Below, piece after piece: positions 1 through 7,173 of a stretch of DNA of 33,025 nucleotides; the first letter of the stretch is position 1; each line of letters begins with the position of its first letter. The DNA comes from Gammaproteobacteria bacterium (GTDB lineage Bacteria; Gemmatimonadota; Gemmatimonadetes; Longimicrobiales; Gaopeijiaceae), in the NCBI GenBank assembly GCA_028820325.1, contig JAPPJO010000140.1, forward strand, positions 1 to 33,025, read 5' to 3'. The position numbers were made by a program, and so were the translations under genes. The notes beneath the pieces were generated by a model. The model was not told the DNA's origin, ran no database searches, and worked only from the letters and a program-made list of their open reading frames with translations.

Positions 1-91
1 TCGCGTAAGCTCTTCCTCATGTCTGCATATTTGAAGTGATACACACGCTCGACAAGAATCGCTAACACATTGATATTGTACGCTTTATCAT
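1..91. other. AT-rich left edge, no gene seen
   Basis: This stretch is clearly more AT-rich than the gene that follows and has no credible coding frame. It lies directly downstream of the stop of the reverse-strand LRR lipoprotein and could be a recombination junction or a spacer. Confidence 0.4.
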
Positions 92-1402
92 TTACTCTAC
101 TAGTTCGGGCGGGATCGGCCCGGACAGCTCGTTCCCCCAGATCTGCAGCTGGACGAGCCGCGGCATGCTGCCGAGTTCGGGCGGGATGGTACCCGTCAGC
201 CGGTTCTCCTTGAGATTGATCCAGAACAGTTCGGGGAGCTTCGCGAATTCCGGCGGGATCGAGCCCGTGATGCGGTTGTCCGAGAGGAAGAACGCTTGAA
301 GGCGGGTCAGGTTGCCGATTTCCGGCGGGAGCGGACCGGAGAGCCCGTTACGGTAGAGGCTGAGCCGGATCACCCTGCCGTCGTCATCGACGAGCACGCC
401 GCTCCACTCGCCGATCGGGGCATCCGTCAGCCAGTTCTCGTTTACCAGCCAGTTGGGCCCGTCCGTCGACTCATAGAGCGCCACGAGGGCGGCGCGGTCC
501 GGATTCGGCACCGTGATCTCGGATGTCGCCTCGGCGCCCCCGGATGCGGCGGCGATCGTCGCCGTGCCCGGGCCGACCCCCCGCACCAGTCCGGAGTCGT
601 CCACGCTCGCGATGGAGGGGGCGCTGGACGTCCACGTGAACTCCGCGCCGGGGATCAGGTGTTCGTTCGCGTCGAGGGCGAACGCGGTCAGCCGCAGCGT
701 GTCGCCGACGGCAAGCGTCGCGAGCGAGGGCGTGACGATCACCGATGCCGTCTCCTGCATCACCGATACCGTCGCGCTGCCCGCCGCCTCGCCGGCGGCC
801 GCGGTCACCGTCGTCGATCCCCGTCCGGCCGCGGTGACGATGCCCGTGGAATCCACCCTCACCACCGACGTATCCCCGCTCGACCAAGAGACGTCCACTC
901 CCGGCAACGCTCGCCCGGCCTGGTCCCGCACCTCTGCCACGAGCGCGACCGTCTGCCCGATGGCCGTCAGGGATGCCGCGTCGGGGGTCACCACGATCGT
1001 CGTCGGCACGGGCGCCGCGACGGCGACCTCGAAACTCTGGCGGGCCGACTGCCCGGCGGGATCCCGGGCGGTGGCCGAGATCGTGGCCGTGCCGGCGCCG
1101 ACGCCCGTTACCGACGCCGTGCTTCCCGTCACGGAGACGCTCGCCACCTGGCTGTCGGAGGACTCGCCCGAGAAGGTCAGCGCGTCCCCGTCCGGATCGC
1201 GGAAGTACGCGGAGAGGTCGACTGTCGTCGTCTCGCCCACCGTAACGGCCTGGGCCGGAATCGTGCCTGTGGCGACAGGCCCGCGGTTCGCCGGTTCGGG
1301 CGGGCGCGGCGCCGGCTCGGTCGTCCCGCCACCGCAGGCCACGTACCAGGCGGCGGCCACGATGACGGCGGCGGCAGTGGCGAGGCGCGGGAATCCGCTC
1401 AC
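92..1402 (-). CDS. Secreted lipoprotein with Ig-like (BIG2) domains and C-terminal leucine-rich repeats
   Basis: The 436-residue protein starts with a hydrophobic signal peptide ending in Y-V-A-C (Cys about 23), followed by a Pro/Glu-rich linker, so it is predicted to be a lipid-anchored surface or periplasmic protein. Residues about 40-128 form a cadherin/Ig-like module with the calcium-type motif RDPDGDALTF. Residues about 135-300 form two BIG2-like modules (repeated 'V..GTATI.A' and 'G.GSTTVTA' strands). From about residue 303 comes the bacterial 'ALYESTDGPNW' LRR cap, then about three 24-residue repeats of the type L.G.IPPE. This architecture suggests adhesion or surface binding, but no ligand can be named. 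The repeat array stops abruptly after GPIPPELVE at a TAA followed by AT-rich DNA, so the C-terminus may be truncated. The gene is divergent from the lipoprotein at 1658. Confidence 0.85.
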   Translation of the reverse strand: MSGFPRLATAAAVIVAAAWYVACGGGTTEPAPRPPEPANRGPVATGTIPAQAVTVGETTTVDLSAYFRDPDGDALTFSGESSDSQVASVSVTGSTASVTGVGAGTATISATARDPAGQSARQSFEVAVAAPVPTTIVVTPDAASLTAIGQTVALVAEVRDQAGRALPGVDVSWSSGDTSVVRVDSTGIVTAAGRGSTTVTAAAGEAAGSATVSVMQETASVIVTPSLATLAVGDTLRLTAFALDANEHLIPGAEFTWTSSAPSIASVDDSGLVRGVGPGTATIAAASGGAEATSEITVPNPDRAALVALYESTDGPNWLVNENWLTDAPIGEWSGVLVDDDGRVIRLSLYRNGLSGPLPPEIGNLTRLQAFFLSDNRITGSIPPEFAKLPELFWINLKENRLTGTIPPELGSMPRLVQLQIWGNELSGPIPPELVE

Positions 1403-1488
1403 GAGGGGTTCTCCCAGATCCCGGAGGAGGCTTGAATCTGGATTCGTGCGCGGGGTAGGGACAGATACAGATCAGATGAAAAAAACGT

Positions 1489-1549
1489 CTATCGGATAGT
1501 ACGCGGACATTTCCGATAGGCTCGCCACTTGCCAGTAAGCGTGGCGAGC
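1489..1549. promoter_or_regulatory. Two consecutive inverted repeats in a divergent intergenic region
   Basis: The arms ctatcgg (1489-1495) and ccgatag (1513-1519) are followed at once by gctcgccac (1520-1528) and gtggcgagc (1541-1549); both pairs are perfect. They lie between the divergent starts at 1402 and 1658, so they could be operator sites or leader hairpins. No T-run follows, which argues against an intrinsic terminator. Confidence 0.45.
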
Positions 1550-1582
1550 GTTTGGCAGGAAAGCGCCCTCACTTGGCTCAAG

Positions 1583-1715
1583 GGATCATACCTCGCCCGG
1601 CCCGGTAGGAATGACAATACGAACCGGATTGTCGCTGCTCCTGGCGAAGCGATCAGAATGCGGATTAGAAGGCTGCTGCTTGCGGGTTGTATCCTGAGCG
1701 GGACTGCCTGTGGCG
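1583..1715 (+). repeat. Promoter plus signal-peptide cassette, copy 1
   Basis: This segment matches 3618-3751. Both begin ggatcatac, share gcccggc.cggtaggaa and tacgaa.cgg, then give ATGCGGAT and a near-identical lipoprotein signal sequence (MRIRRLLL.G.ILSG.AC). Similarity ends just after the lipobox cysteine. Spacing from the repeat start to the ATG is 75 nt here and 77 nt in copy 2. It therefore carries expression and export signals but not the mature protein. Confidence 0.75.
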
Positions 1716-2530
1716 GAGGGCCTCTGGATCCGCCTATCCCCCCTGAACCCGAACCCGATCCCGAACCTGAACCGGAGCCCGTCCGGTTCAGTTTCATGCA
1801 CATCGGCGGGATGGTGACGGACTCCGCGGGACGTCCCGTAAGCGGCGTAAGGGTGGAGGGATGGGCGTGGCCACTCCGGTGGGACAGGCCATGCGAAATC
1901 GGGCGCTACTTCGGCCAGGTTCCGAAGAGGTACACCTTTCCCGACGGCCTGTATCGCACCATGGCGTACGGTGCCGTGTACGGGGGTCCGTGTGAGATAT
2001 CGCTTTCTCTGGAGTTCACGCCCCCGGAGGAATCCGGCCTCGAAGCGGTCTCGTTGGATTCCCTCGAGGTCACGATCGAAGGGCCCGATGATCCTCTAAC
2101 CCCAACCAACCCTGTGGTCGTGGATGTCGTGTTTCCCGGCGTCGATGCCCGCCCGGTCCCTGCCGGGCCGCCGACTCACCCCGCTCCGACTCACCTCAGG
2201 GAGGTCGCATATCACGTGGTGGGGACCCTGAAGACGGCTGACGGCCAACCTGTATCCGAAGCCTACATAGAATCTCATATCCTGTTCACCTGGAATTGTC
2301 AGCGGAACAGGATCAGTCTCAGGGGCACCACCGACTCGCTGGGGGCGTTCGAGAACGTTCACCGCGGATCGGCCGTAGGGGATCGAGGGTGCCTGCATCT
2401 ATGGGCCGCAAGAAGTTGGGACGACAAACTGGACGGGAATCTAGTGGGGAGAACGGTGACATTCCTGATCCCGCGAGCCCTGCCGGTGCCTCCCGACACG
2501 ATCGTGACGCACTTCGTGCTTCCGCGCTGA
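1658..2530 (+). CDS. Lipoprotein with carboxypeptidase-regulatory-like (Ig-fold) repeats
   Basis: The ATG at 1658 is chosen because it begins a clean type II signal peptide (MRIRRLLLAGCILSGTAC, lipobox S-G-T-A-C) and because the paralogous cassette at 3695 starts at the same place. An in-frame upstream start at 1529 would bury the signal peptide. The product has 290 residues. After the cysteine comes a Pro-Glu-rich tether of alternating P-E/P-D, then two modules that resemble carboxypeptidase-regulatory or CNA-B-like folds, with the hallmark phrases GGMVTDSAGRPVSGVRV and GTLKTADGQPVSEAYI. These folds are usually structural or binding domains of cell-surface proteins. The Shine-Dalgarno sequence is weak. 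The next gene begins 10 bp downstream, so the two are probably co-transcribed. Confidence 0.8.
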   Translation: MRIRRLLLAGCILSGTACGGGPLDPPIPPEPEPDPEPEPEPVRFSFMHIGGMVTDSAGRPVSGVRVEGWAWPLRWDRPCEIGRYFGQVPKRYTFPDGLYRTMAYGAVYGGPCEISLSLEFTPPEESGLEAVSLDSLEVTIEGPDDPLTPTNPVVVDVVFPGVDARPVPAGPPTHPAPTHLREVAYHVVGTLKTADGQPVSEAYIESHILFTWNCQRNRISLRGTTDSLGAFENVHRGSAVGDRGCLHLWAARSWDDKLDGNLVGRTVTFLIPRALPVPPDTIVTHFVLPR

Positions 2531-2540
2531 GCCCGTTACG

Positions 2541-3494
2541 GTGCATAGGCTCGTCTTCGCCGCCGCTCTTGTCTGTGCCTCAGGGGCCTGCGAGGTCCTG
2601 GGTACCGGCCCGGGGCGCGCGTCCGACAACCGCGCGCCGGTGGCGGTCGGCGAGATCGCGCCGCTTGCGCTGTGGTGGCTGGAGGCGGACATGGATATCG
2701 CCGTCTCTCCCTACTTTCGGGATCCCGACGGCGATTCGCTGACCTTCGCTGCCACCCTCGTGTCCGGCTCAGGTCCTGCGACCCGGCCGTTGCCTGCGTA
2801 CGGGGACTTCGTCGTGCTCCGCCCCATCGCGGCGCGGCCCACGGCGACCGTGGTCGTCACGGCATCCGACCCTGGCGGCCTGACGGCACGGCAGAGGTTC
2901 GGCGTGACGGTCAAGGCCCTTAACTCTCCAATAAACCCTAATCGGCCGCTGAGAACCGCACCCATCACCGCCACACAGATCCGGCTCGGACGCGACTCCC
3001 TCATCGATCTCCATCAGCACTTCACGGGCCCGCGGCTCTCGTTTCACGCCTGGGCGACATCGGGCCGCGTCAACGTGTCCGTCGTGAACGACACGCTGCG
3101 GCTCCGCGGCAGGGAAGTGGGCACCGCGCGAGTGACCGTGACCGCGTCCAATCAGACAGCCGGAGGGCCGGTGGAACAGAGGTTCTACGTTGTCGTTGCT
3201 CCGGCACATGCCTCGCCCAACAGGCCGCCGGCCTTGCTCGAGGGTCTGAATTCGAAACTCGTACCGCCGGGATTCAGATTCCGTCAGGATGTGTCGGCCT
3301 ACTTTGCGGACCCGGATGGGGACGTGCTGGCTTTCACAGCCGCGTCCACGGAGCCTGAGCGGGCGACCGTAAAGTTGGTCGGAAGCGCCGTGGTCGTAGA
3401 AGCGACGGCCCCTGGAAGCGCCGCCATCCTGGTGACGGCGACCGATCCCGGTGGCTTGCCCGCGTACGGTGGCATCAAGGTGGTCATCAGGTAG
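2541..3494 (+). CDS. Lipoprotein with tandem cadherin/Ig-like domains
   Basis: The 317-residue protein begins at a GTG. Its signal peptide (HRLVFAAALVCASGAC) ends in a lipobox S-G-A-C. The mature part holds three related modules: residues about 30-125 with SPYFRDPDGDSLTF and VVTASDPGGLTARQRF, a more divergent middle module at about 135-220, and a last one with SAYFADPDGDVLAF and LVTATDPGGLPA. The PDGD and DPGG motifs are typical of cadherin-like and Ig-like repeats in secreted proteins of this lineage; similar sequence occurs in the LRR lipoprotein at 92-1402. It follows the carboxypeptidase-regulatory-like lipoprotein by 10 bp. A surface or structural role is likely; there is no catalytic motif. 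Confidence 0.8.
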   Translation: MHRLVFAAALVCASGACEVLGTGPGRASDNRAPVAVGEIAPLALWWLEADMDIAVSPYFRDPDGDSLTFAATLVSGSGPATRPLPAYGDFVVLRPIAARPTATVVVTASDPGGLTARQRFGVTVKALNSPINPNRPLRTAPITATQIRLGRDSLIDLHQHFTGPRLSFHAWATSGRVNVSVVNDTLRLRGREVGTARVTVTASNQTAGGPVEQRFYVVVAPAHASPNRPPALLEGLNSKLVPPGFRFRQDVSAYFADPDGDVLAFTAASTEPERATVKLVGSAVVVEATAPGSAAILVTATDPGGLPAYGGIKVVIR

Positions 3495-3518
3495 TAGGAA
3501 CGGGGGTGCACGCGGTCA

Positions 3519-3620
3519 GGCATCGTCCGCACGGTCGATCATGTCGGCGAGCGCCCTGGCGTCACCGATGAAGTGCGGCAGCAGCTTCAGCGTGGCTTCG
3601 GCGAAGTCCTCGCCGGAGGA
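3519..3620 (-). pseudogene. C-terminal remnant of an unidentified reverse-strand gene
   Basis: Read on the reverse strand, 33 codons between two stops give a protein-like sequence (SGEDFAEATLKLLPHFIGD, then ARALADMIDRADDA and stop) with host-like codon use but no start codon. The break coincides with the start of the duplicated cassette at 3618, suggesting that cassette insertion removed the rest of the gene. The family was not recognised. Confidence 0.35.
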
Positions 3621-3751
3621 TCATACGGCGCCCGGCTCGGTAGGAACGAGGGTACGAATCGGCGTTGATCATGCCTCCGGGGCGAAGGGGACGAATGCGG
3701 ATCCGGCGGTTGCTGCTGACGGGATGGATCCTGAGCGGGATGGCTTGTAGT
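3618..3751 (+). repeat. Promoter plus signal-peptide cassette, copy 2
   Basis: Homologous to 1583-1715. The ATG is at 3695 and the shared sequence runs through the lipobox cysteine codon, then diverges completely. Confidence 0.75.
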
Positions 3752-4171
3752 GGGCTATTCGAGCCTTCCCACGGGTCGATCTCGGGCACGTGGGTGCGCC
3801 GCTTCCCCGGTGAGGAGCCCGCCACGTGGTGGCCGTTTCCGCCGACGTGGACCCTGGAAGTCACGGAGGACTACGACGGGGTGGTGAGTGGAACGATCAC
3901 GAAGCAGGAATACTGGAACATCGATCCGCCTCCTCCCAATCTCCCGCCCCTCCCTCCGCAGGTCTGGACCGTGCAGGGGACCCGCGACGGATCAAAGGTG
4001 AGGCTGACCTTCGACGACGATGGAGCGGTGCGACAGTACTACGAGGGGAAGCACGTGAGCGTGAACCTCATGGAAGGGTTCATCTCCCGCCGAGAGGGTG
4101 CCGAGCTTCGGGCCGCGGTGGAGTTCGTACGCCATCTGGATCCCGTGCCCGGTTCGGTGATAGCCAGATGA
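3695..4171 (+). CDS. Small lipoprotein of unknown function
   Basis: The ATG at 3695 is preceded by a purine-rich ribosome site (gaagggga) and matches the start in the duplicated cassette; in-frame TTG 3665 and ATG 3671 lie upstream but would spoil the signal sequence. The 158-residue product has the signal peptide MRIRRLLLTGWILSGMAC (lipobox S-G-M-A-C). The mature part appears beta-rich, with SISGTW, GVVSGTIT, WTVQGTRDGSKVRLTF and VNLMEGFI. These features recall small lipocalin-like or META-like lipoprotein folds, but no family is assigned. Its stop overlaps the start of the DinB-like gene (ATGA at 4168-4171), implying translational coupling. Confidence 0.7.
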   Translation: MRIRRLLLTGWILSGMACSGLFEPSHGSISGTWVRRFPGEEPATWWPFPPTWTLEVTEDYDGVVSGTITKQEYWNIDPPPPNLPPLPPQVWTVQGTRDGSKVRLTFDDDGAVRQYYEGKHVSVNLMEGFISRREGAELRAAVEFVRHLDPVPGSVIAR

Positions 4172-4635
4172 AAGCGGCAGGGATGCATGCGCGGATCGAC
4201 CGGCTCCTGCCGGAGAGCGATCCCCGGTGGGGAACGATGTCGGCGGCGCAGATGGTTTGCCATGTCGCCGACCATCTGCGCGTCGCGCTGGGCGACACTC
4301 AGGTCAACCCGGCGAAGCTCACGCTCAGATTCGGTCGCCGGGACGTCGCGGTGAACCCGGGGCTACTTCGATTCAGGCTGGTTCGACACCTCTTCGTTCA
4401 CCGGCTGCCGTGGCCGAGAGCGAGGTTCCGTGCTCCTCCCGAAATGTGGAGGACCGCTCCGGGCGAATGGCGAGAGGACATCGCTTCACTTCATGCGCTC
4501 GTGGATCGCGTCAGTGACAAGCCTCCCGCCGAGCCGTGGGGCCACCATCCCTGGTGCGGCTCGATCTCGGGGCGGGAATGGGCATCGATCTGCTGGCGAC
4601 ACCTCGACTATCACCTCAGGCAGTTCGGCGCATAG
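4168..4635 (+). CDS. DinB-like protein (DUF1569 family)
   Basis: The 155-residue protein begins in a 4-bp ATGA overlap with the lipoprotein before it. It shows the DUF1569/DinB four-helix layout: 'RWGTMSAAQMVCHVADHL' near residues 20-37 gives the first histidines (H32, H36) and 'WRHLDYHLRQFG' at the C-terminus gives H145 and H149. Those residues sit where DinB-fold proteins place the three-His metal site. DinB-fold enzymes include thiol transferases and hydrolases; the substrate here is unknown. The coupling to an exported lipoprotein is odd for a cytoplasmic protein and may only reflect tight packing. Confidence 0.75.
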   Translation: MKAAGMHARIDRLLPESDPRWGTMSAAQMVCHVADHLRVALGDTQVNPAKLTLRFGRRDVAVNPGLLRFRLVRHLFVHRLPWPRARFRAPPEMWRTAPGEWREDIASLHALVDRVSDKPPAEPWGHHPWCGSISGREWASICWRHLDYHLRQFGA

Positions 4636-4729
4636 CAGCGCCGCCGCACGCGCAGAGAGCCTGGGGGGTGGATCTCGTTTCTGCCGGGGTCTATGGTGGA
4701 ACGAGGTTCACGCTTGAAGGAGGAGAGTC

Positions 4730-4927
4730 GTGGGGAACGCGATCGCGACGATGTTGGGCTCCAAGAAGTTCCTCGCCGCCCTTGGCACGGTGATCCTGAT
4801 CGTGCTCGAGGATTTCGGCGTCCCGATCCCCGAGGAGGTGGTCGTCCCCCTGGTGGCGTACATCATCGCCCAGGGCATCGCCGACCTCGGGAAGGAGCGG
4901 GTCAAGGCGGAGCAGGGAGGTTCCTGA
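4730..4927 (+). CDS. Small single-pass membrane protein
   Basis: The 65-residue ORF starts at GTG 4730 with a strong Shine-Dalgarno AAGGAGGAG at 4716-4724, which is good evidence that it is translated. One or two short hydrophobic segments lie at about residues 15-30 (FLAALGTVILIVL) and 36-52 (VVVPLVAYIIAQGIA), separated by an acidic, proline-containing turn (EDFGVPIPEE). The C-terminus is charged (GKERVKAEQ). The size and layout resemble holin-like or membrane-stress peptides, but nothing identifies it. It is flanked by the DinB-like gene and, convergently, by brnA. Confidence 0.6.
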   Translation: MGNAIATMLGSKKFLAALGTVILIVLEDFGVPIPEEVVVPLVAYIIAQGIADLGKERVKAEQGGS

Positions 4928-4984
4928 CAGCGTCAGGACTCTTCGTCGGAGACGAAGGAGTAGTTCCGCGCCGGGGGCCGCTTC

Positions 4985-5245
4985 CTAAAGCCCCCTCTTG
5001 GACCGCTTGATCCACTCGAGCAGGGCGTCATCGATCCGCGTCTGCCAACCGCGCCCCCCGGCGCGGAAGTGGTCGATGACGTCCTGAGACAGTCGGATGG
5101 TCGTAGATACCTTCGGCCGCGCCTTCGGGGGCCGGCCCCGGCGCACGCGTGCCTTGGCAAACTTCTCCGGCCAGCCATCCCTGGAGAGGTCGGGTGCCGT
5201 TTCCGGATCAAAACCTCGGGCCGTAGAGCCGTCGTTCTCGTTCAT
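4985..5245 (-). CDS. brnA: BrnA-type antitoxin (DUF4415), orphan
   Basis: The 86-residue protein carries the BrnA/DUF4415 signature in its C-terminal half: a basic RRGRPPKARPK stretch, then VSTTIRLSQDVIDHFRAGG and WQTRIDDALLEWI, a ribbon-helix-helix DNA-binding unit. BrnA neutralises the RNase toxin BrnT and represses the brnTA promoter; brnT normally lies directly upstream. Here the upstream sequence keeps only a short brnT-like start (5208-5294), so brnA appears to be an orphan antitoxin. It reads towards the small membrane gene that ends at 4927. Confidence 0.85.
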   Translation of the reverse strand: MNENDGSTARGFDPETAPDLSRDGWPEKFAKARVRRGRPPKARPKVSTTIRLSQDVIDHFRAGGRGWQTRIDDALLEWIKRSKRGL

Positions 5246-5294
5246 TCGCCTTCCAGGTGCCCGCTCGCTTTGCTTCGTTGAACTCGATTCGCAT
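5208..5294 (-). pseudogene. brnT: Remnant of the brnT toxin gene
   Basis: On the reverse strand, ATG at 5294 opens 28 codons beginning MRIEFNEAKRAGTW, which match the usual BrnT beginning (M-x-I-x-[FW]-[DN]-x-x-K-R). After about 15 codons the sequence runs into the brnA start region in another frame and ends at a TGA inside brnA. The remaining roughly 75 codons of a normal BrnT, including its catalytic residues, are absent. An internal deletion fusing the brnT start to brnA explains this best. Confidence 0.6.
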
Positions 5295-5308
5295 GAATTA
5301 ATGTTACT

Positions 5309-5326
5309 ACATAAATTCTATGTCAA
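5309..5326 (-). promoter_or_regulatory. Candidate brnTA promoter/operator
   Basis: Upstream of the brnT remnant, the reverse strand reads TTGACATAGAATTTATGT. It contains a TTGACA hexamer (5321-5326), a TAGAAT hexamer close to a -10 box, and a perfect palindrome ACATA-gaatt-TATGT (5309-5323). BrnA-type repressors bind inverted repeats over their own promoter, so this is a plausible operator still serving orphan brnA. Confidence 0.45.
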
Positions 5327-5372
5327 CGTTTCGCTGTGAAGTGCATGCGCTTAGGGAGAACGGAGTGGAGCC

Positions 5373-5834
5373 GTGAGAAACACGATGGGAATTGGCGGCT
5401 ATCGGGCCATCATCGCCGTCGTGCTCCTGCTCGCGGGGTGCAGCGAGTCGTCCGCCCCGCCTCCGCCGCCTCCGCCCGAGCCGCTCCCGCCGCGGGAGAA
5501 CATCACCGGCACCTACGAGGGCCGGCTGGGGGATTTGGGTCTCCGAATCCGGCTGGCCGACGATGACGGGGCGCTGTCCGGCTCCTACGCCATCCGCACG
5601 GGTGCCACCGGAGAGTTCGAGGACGGCGGGACGCTCACGGGGTCGGCCCGGCAGCGGCCCACCCAGAGCCAGACACAGGACGTCTCGATCACGTTGGCGG
5701 GGACCCTCGTCGGAACCTTCACCGGCACCGCAACCGGGCGGTCGAGACTGGCCGGAACGATCGAGTACCAACCGGCGGACGGGAGCGGCGGCCCGCAAAC
5801 CGTTGAGATCACCCTCACCCGGTCCGGCTTCTAG
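5373..5834 (+). CDS. Small lipoprotein with beta-rich mature domain
   Basis: The start is GTG at 5373 just after GGAG, with ATG 5385 as the alternative. The 153-residue product has a signal peptide ending in L-L-A-G-C followed by a poly-proline tether (seven prolines in a row). The mature domain alternates short beta strands and Gly/Thr turns (ITGTYEGRLG, LRIRLADDDGALSGSY, GTLTGSARQ, LAGTLVGTFTGTATG, LAGTIEYQ), the pattern of small lipocalin or META-type beta-barrels that bind hydrophobic ligands. No family can be fixed. The TAG stop is followed in the same frame by a membrane-helix-like segment, listed separately. Confidence 0.7.
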   Translation: MRNTMGIGGYRAIIAVVLLLAGCSESSAPPPPPPPEPLPPRENITGTYEGRLGDLGLRIRLADDDGALSGSYAIRTGATGEFEDGGTLTGSARQRPTQSQTQDVSITLAGTLVGTFTGTATGRSRLAGTIEYQPADGSGGPQTVEITLTRSGF

Positions 5835-5840
5835 ACCGCC

Positions 5841-5948
5841 GGAGCCGCGGCGCTCTGGATCATTCTCTTCGGCCTCCTGATGGGCGCCCTCGCCAGCCGG
5901 ATCTCCCAGCTGGAAGTGAAGTCCCGGCCGACGGGATTCGGGGCGTAG
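5841..5948 (+). pseudogene. Open segment encoding a membrane helix, in frame after the lipoprotein stop
   Basis: Beginning 6 nt after the lipoprotein TAG, and in the same frame, 35 codons encode GAAALWIILFGLLMGALAS followed by RISQLEVKSRPTGFGA and a TAG. It has no start codon except an internal ATG. It may be the remnant of another membrane gene or, less likely, a readthrough extension. Confidence 0.3.
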
Positions 5949-6091
5949 GGCACGACTCATTTGGATGACGGAGCCTGCCGTGAGTCGCATCCGCTCGACC
6001 AGTTGAAACGAGGGCGTTTTGCCAGCCGTACGAGCGATGGCAGTCGCGCGGCGGGCCGCGCACGACGGGCAACGGAACCGGAGGGGCAGCG

Positions 6092-7132
6092 ATGACGAAC
6101 CTGCGATCATTCGTCTGTATGGCCGTTCTCCTCGCCGGGGCGCCGGCATATGGTCTCGGCCAGGTACTCGAGGGGGAGATGGGACCCGTCGAATTCATCG
6201 GCCTGGAGCATTGGGACGCACAGGAGTTGCTTGAGACCATACGGCGGCTCGATCCCGACAAGCCGCTCGCCGCGTGCGCAGCCACCATGACGGGTCAGCT
6301 TGGCTTCGCGGATGCCGCGGTCTTCGGCTACATCGACGCCGTGTCCCCCGAACAGATCATGTCCGGAGACGCCGAGATCTACACGGTTATCGTCGGCGTG
6401 GAAGACGGCGAGCGGGTTCGGTTCCGAACCGCCGGAGATGAGACCATCGACCTGCCGGAGCCTTGGCAGGCGCTGAAGTCCGTCGCGGAGGGGAACTTCG
6501 GGACGATCATCATGGCCGGTCAGTTTTTTCAGTCTCGACACGATCCCGAGAGTCTACGGCAAAGGCTTGAGCCTTACGGCATCGATCCGTCGGCTTTCGA
6601 TCCCACTTGGGCGATGATCGAGGTCTTGAATGGCGAAGAGGATCGTCTGCTCGCCCATCAAGTACTCACCAGAGACTCGTCATGGTCTTCCAGGGCCACC
6701 GCGGCGAGTGTCCTCGCCAACTTCAGAGGACACGACGCTGCGTGGCACGATCTGGTTCTGACGTTGACCGATCCCCAGCAACGAGTTCGGGAAGTGGCCG
6801 ATGTCGTTCTCAAGGGCTTCGTGGAGACCGGGGAATCCCGTCGAGTCGGTTGGGATCCGGCCCGCGAACCTCTCGTGGCCCTGCTCGACGGTACAAACGC
6901 CTGGGCAACCCCGACGGTACTGAAGGTCCTCGCCGCAACCGAGGTCGACCGGGAATTCGGGAGGCGTCTGATTCGAGAAGCGCCGGACCTTCCGCTGGCG
7001 TACGTCGGCGCCGAACACGAGGAAACGCGAGAAGCCGCGATTGACCTCTTCAGGACCGTGAGCGGTGAGGATTTCGGAGCAAATGCCGACGCCTGGTCAG
7101 AATGGCTGGGCGCTCCCCCGGACGATTCCTGA
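6092..7132 (+). CDS. Secreted protein with HEAT-like helical repeats, unknown function
   Basis: The 346-residue protein starts at ATG 6092 after GGAGGGG and has a signal peptide (LRSFVCMAVLLAGAPAYGLGQ) likely cleaved near residue 24. Residues about 30-130 form a mixed domain (YTVIVGVEDGERVRFR). From about residue 180 there are helical pairs with repeated phrases such as DRLLAHQVLTRDSSWSSRATAASVL, PQQRVREVADVVLKGF and TPTVLKVLAATEVD, typical of HEAT/armadillo-like repeats used for protein binding. No enzyme motif is visible. The DUF6090-like membrane gene starts 42 bp further on, so both may share a transcript. Confidence 0.7.
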   Translation: MTNLRSFVCMAVLLAGAPAYGLGQVLEGEMGPVEFIGLEHWDAQELLETIRRLDPDKPLAACAATMTGQLGFADAAVFGYIDAVSPEQIMSGDAEIYTVIVGVEDGERVRFRTAGDETIDLPEPWQALKSVAEGNFGTIIMAGQFFQSRHDPESLRQRLEPYGIDPSAFDPTWAMIEVLNGEEDRLLAHQVLTRDSSWSSRATAASVLANFRGHDAAWHDLVLTLTDPQQRVREVADVVLKGFVETGESRRVGWDPAREPLVALLDGTNAWATPTVLKVLAATEVDREFGRRLIREAPDLPLAYVGAEHEETREAAIDLFRTVSGEDFGANADAWSEWLGAPPDDS

Positions 7133-7173
7133 GGGGGCGGACGGACCCCAACACGGCGAAAGGCTTGCAGGTA

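Noticed and set aside
5307..6149. 280-codon reverse-strand ORF
   Set aside because: No ribosome site or motif; it overlaps a lipoprotein with a clear signal peptide on the forward strand and the brnTA promoter.
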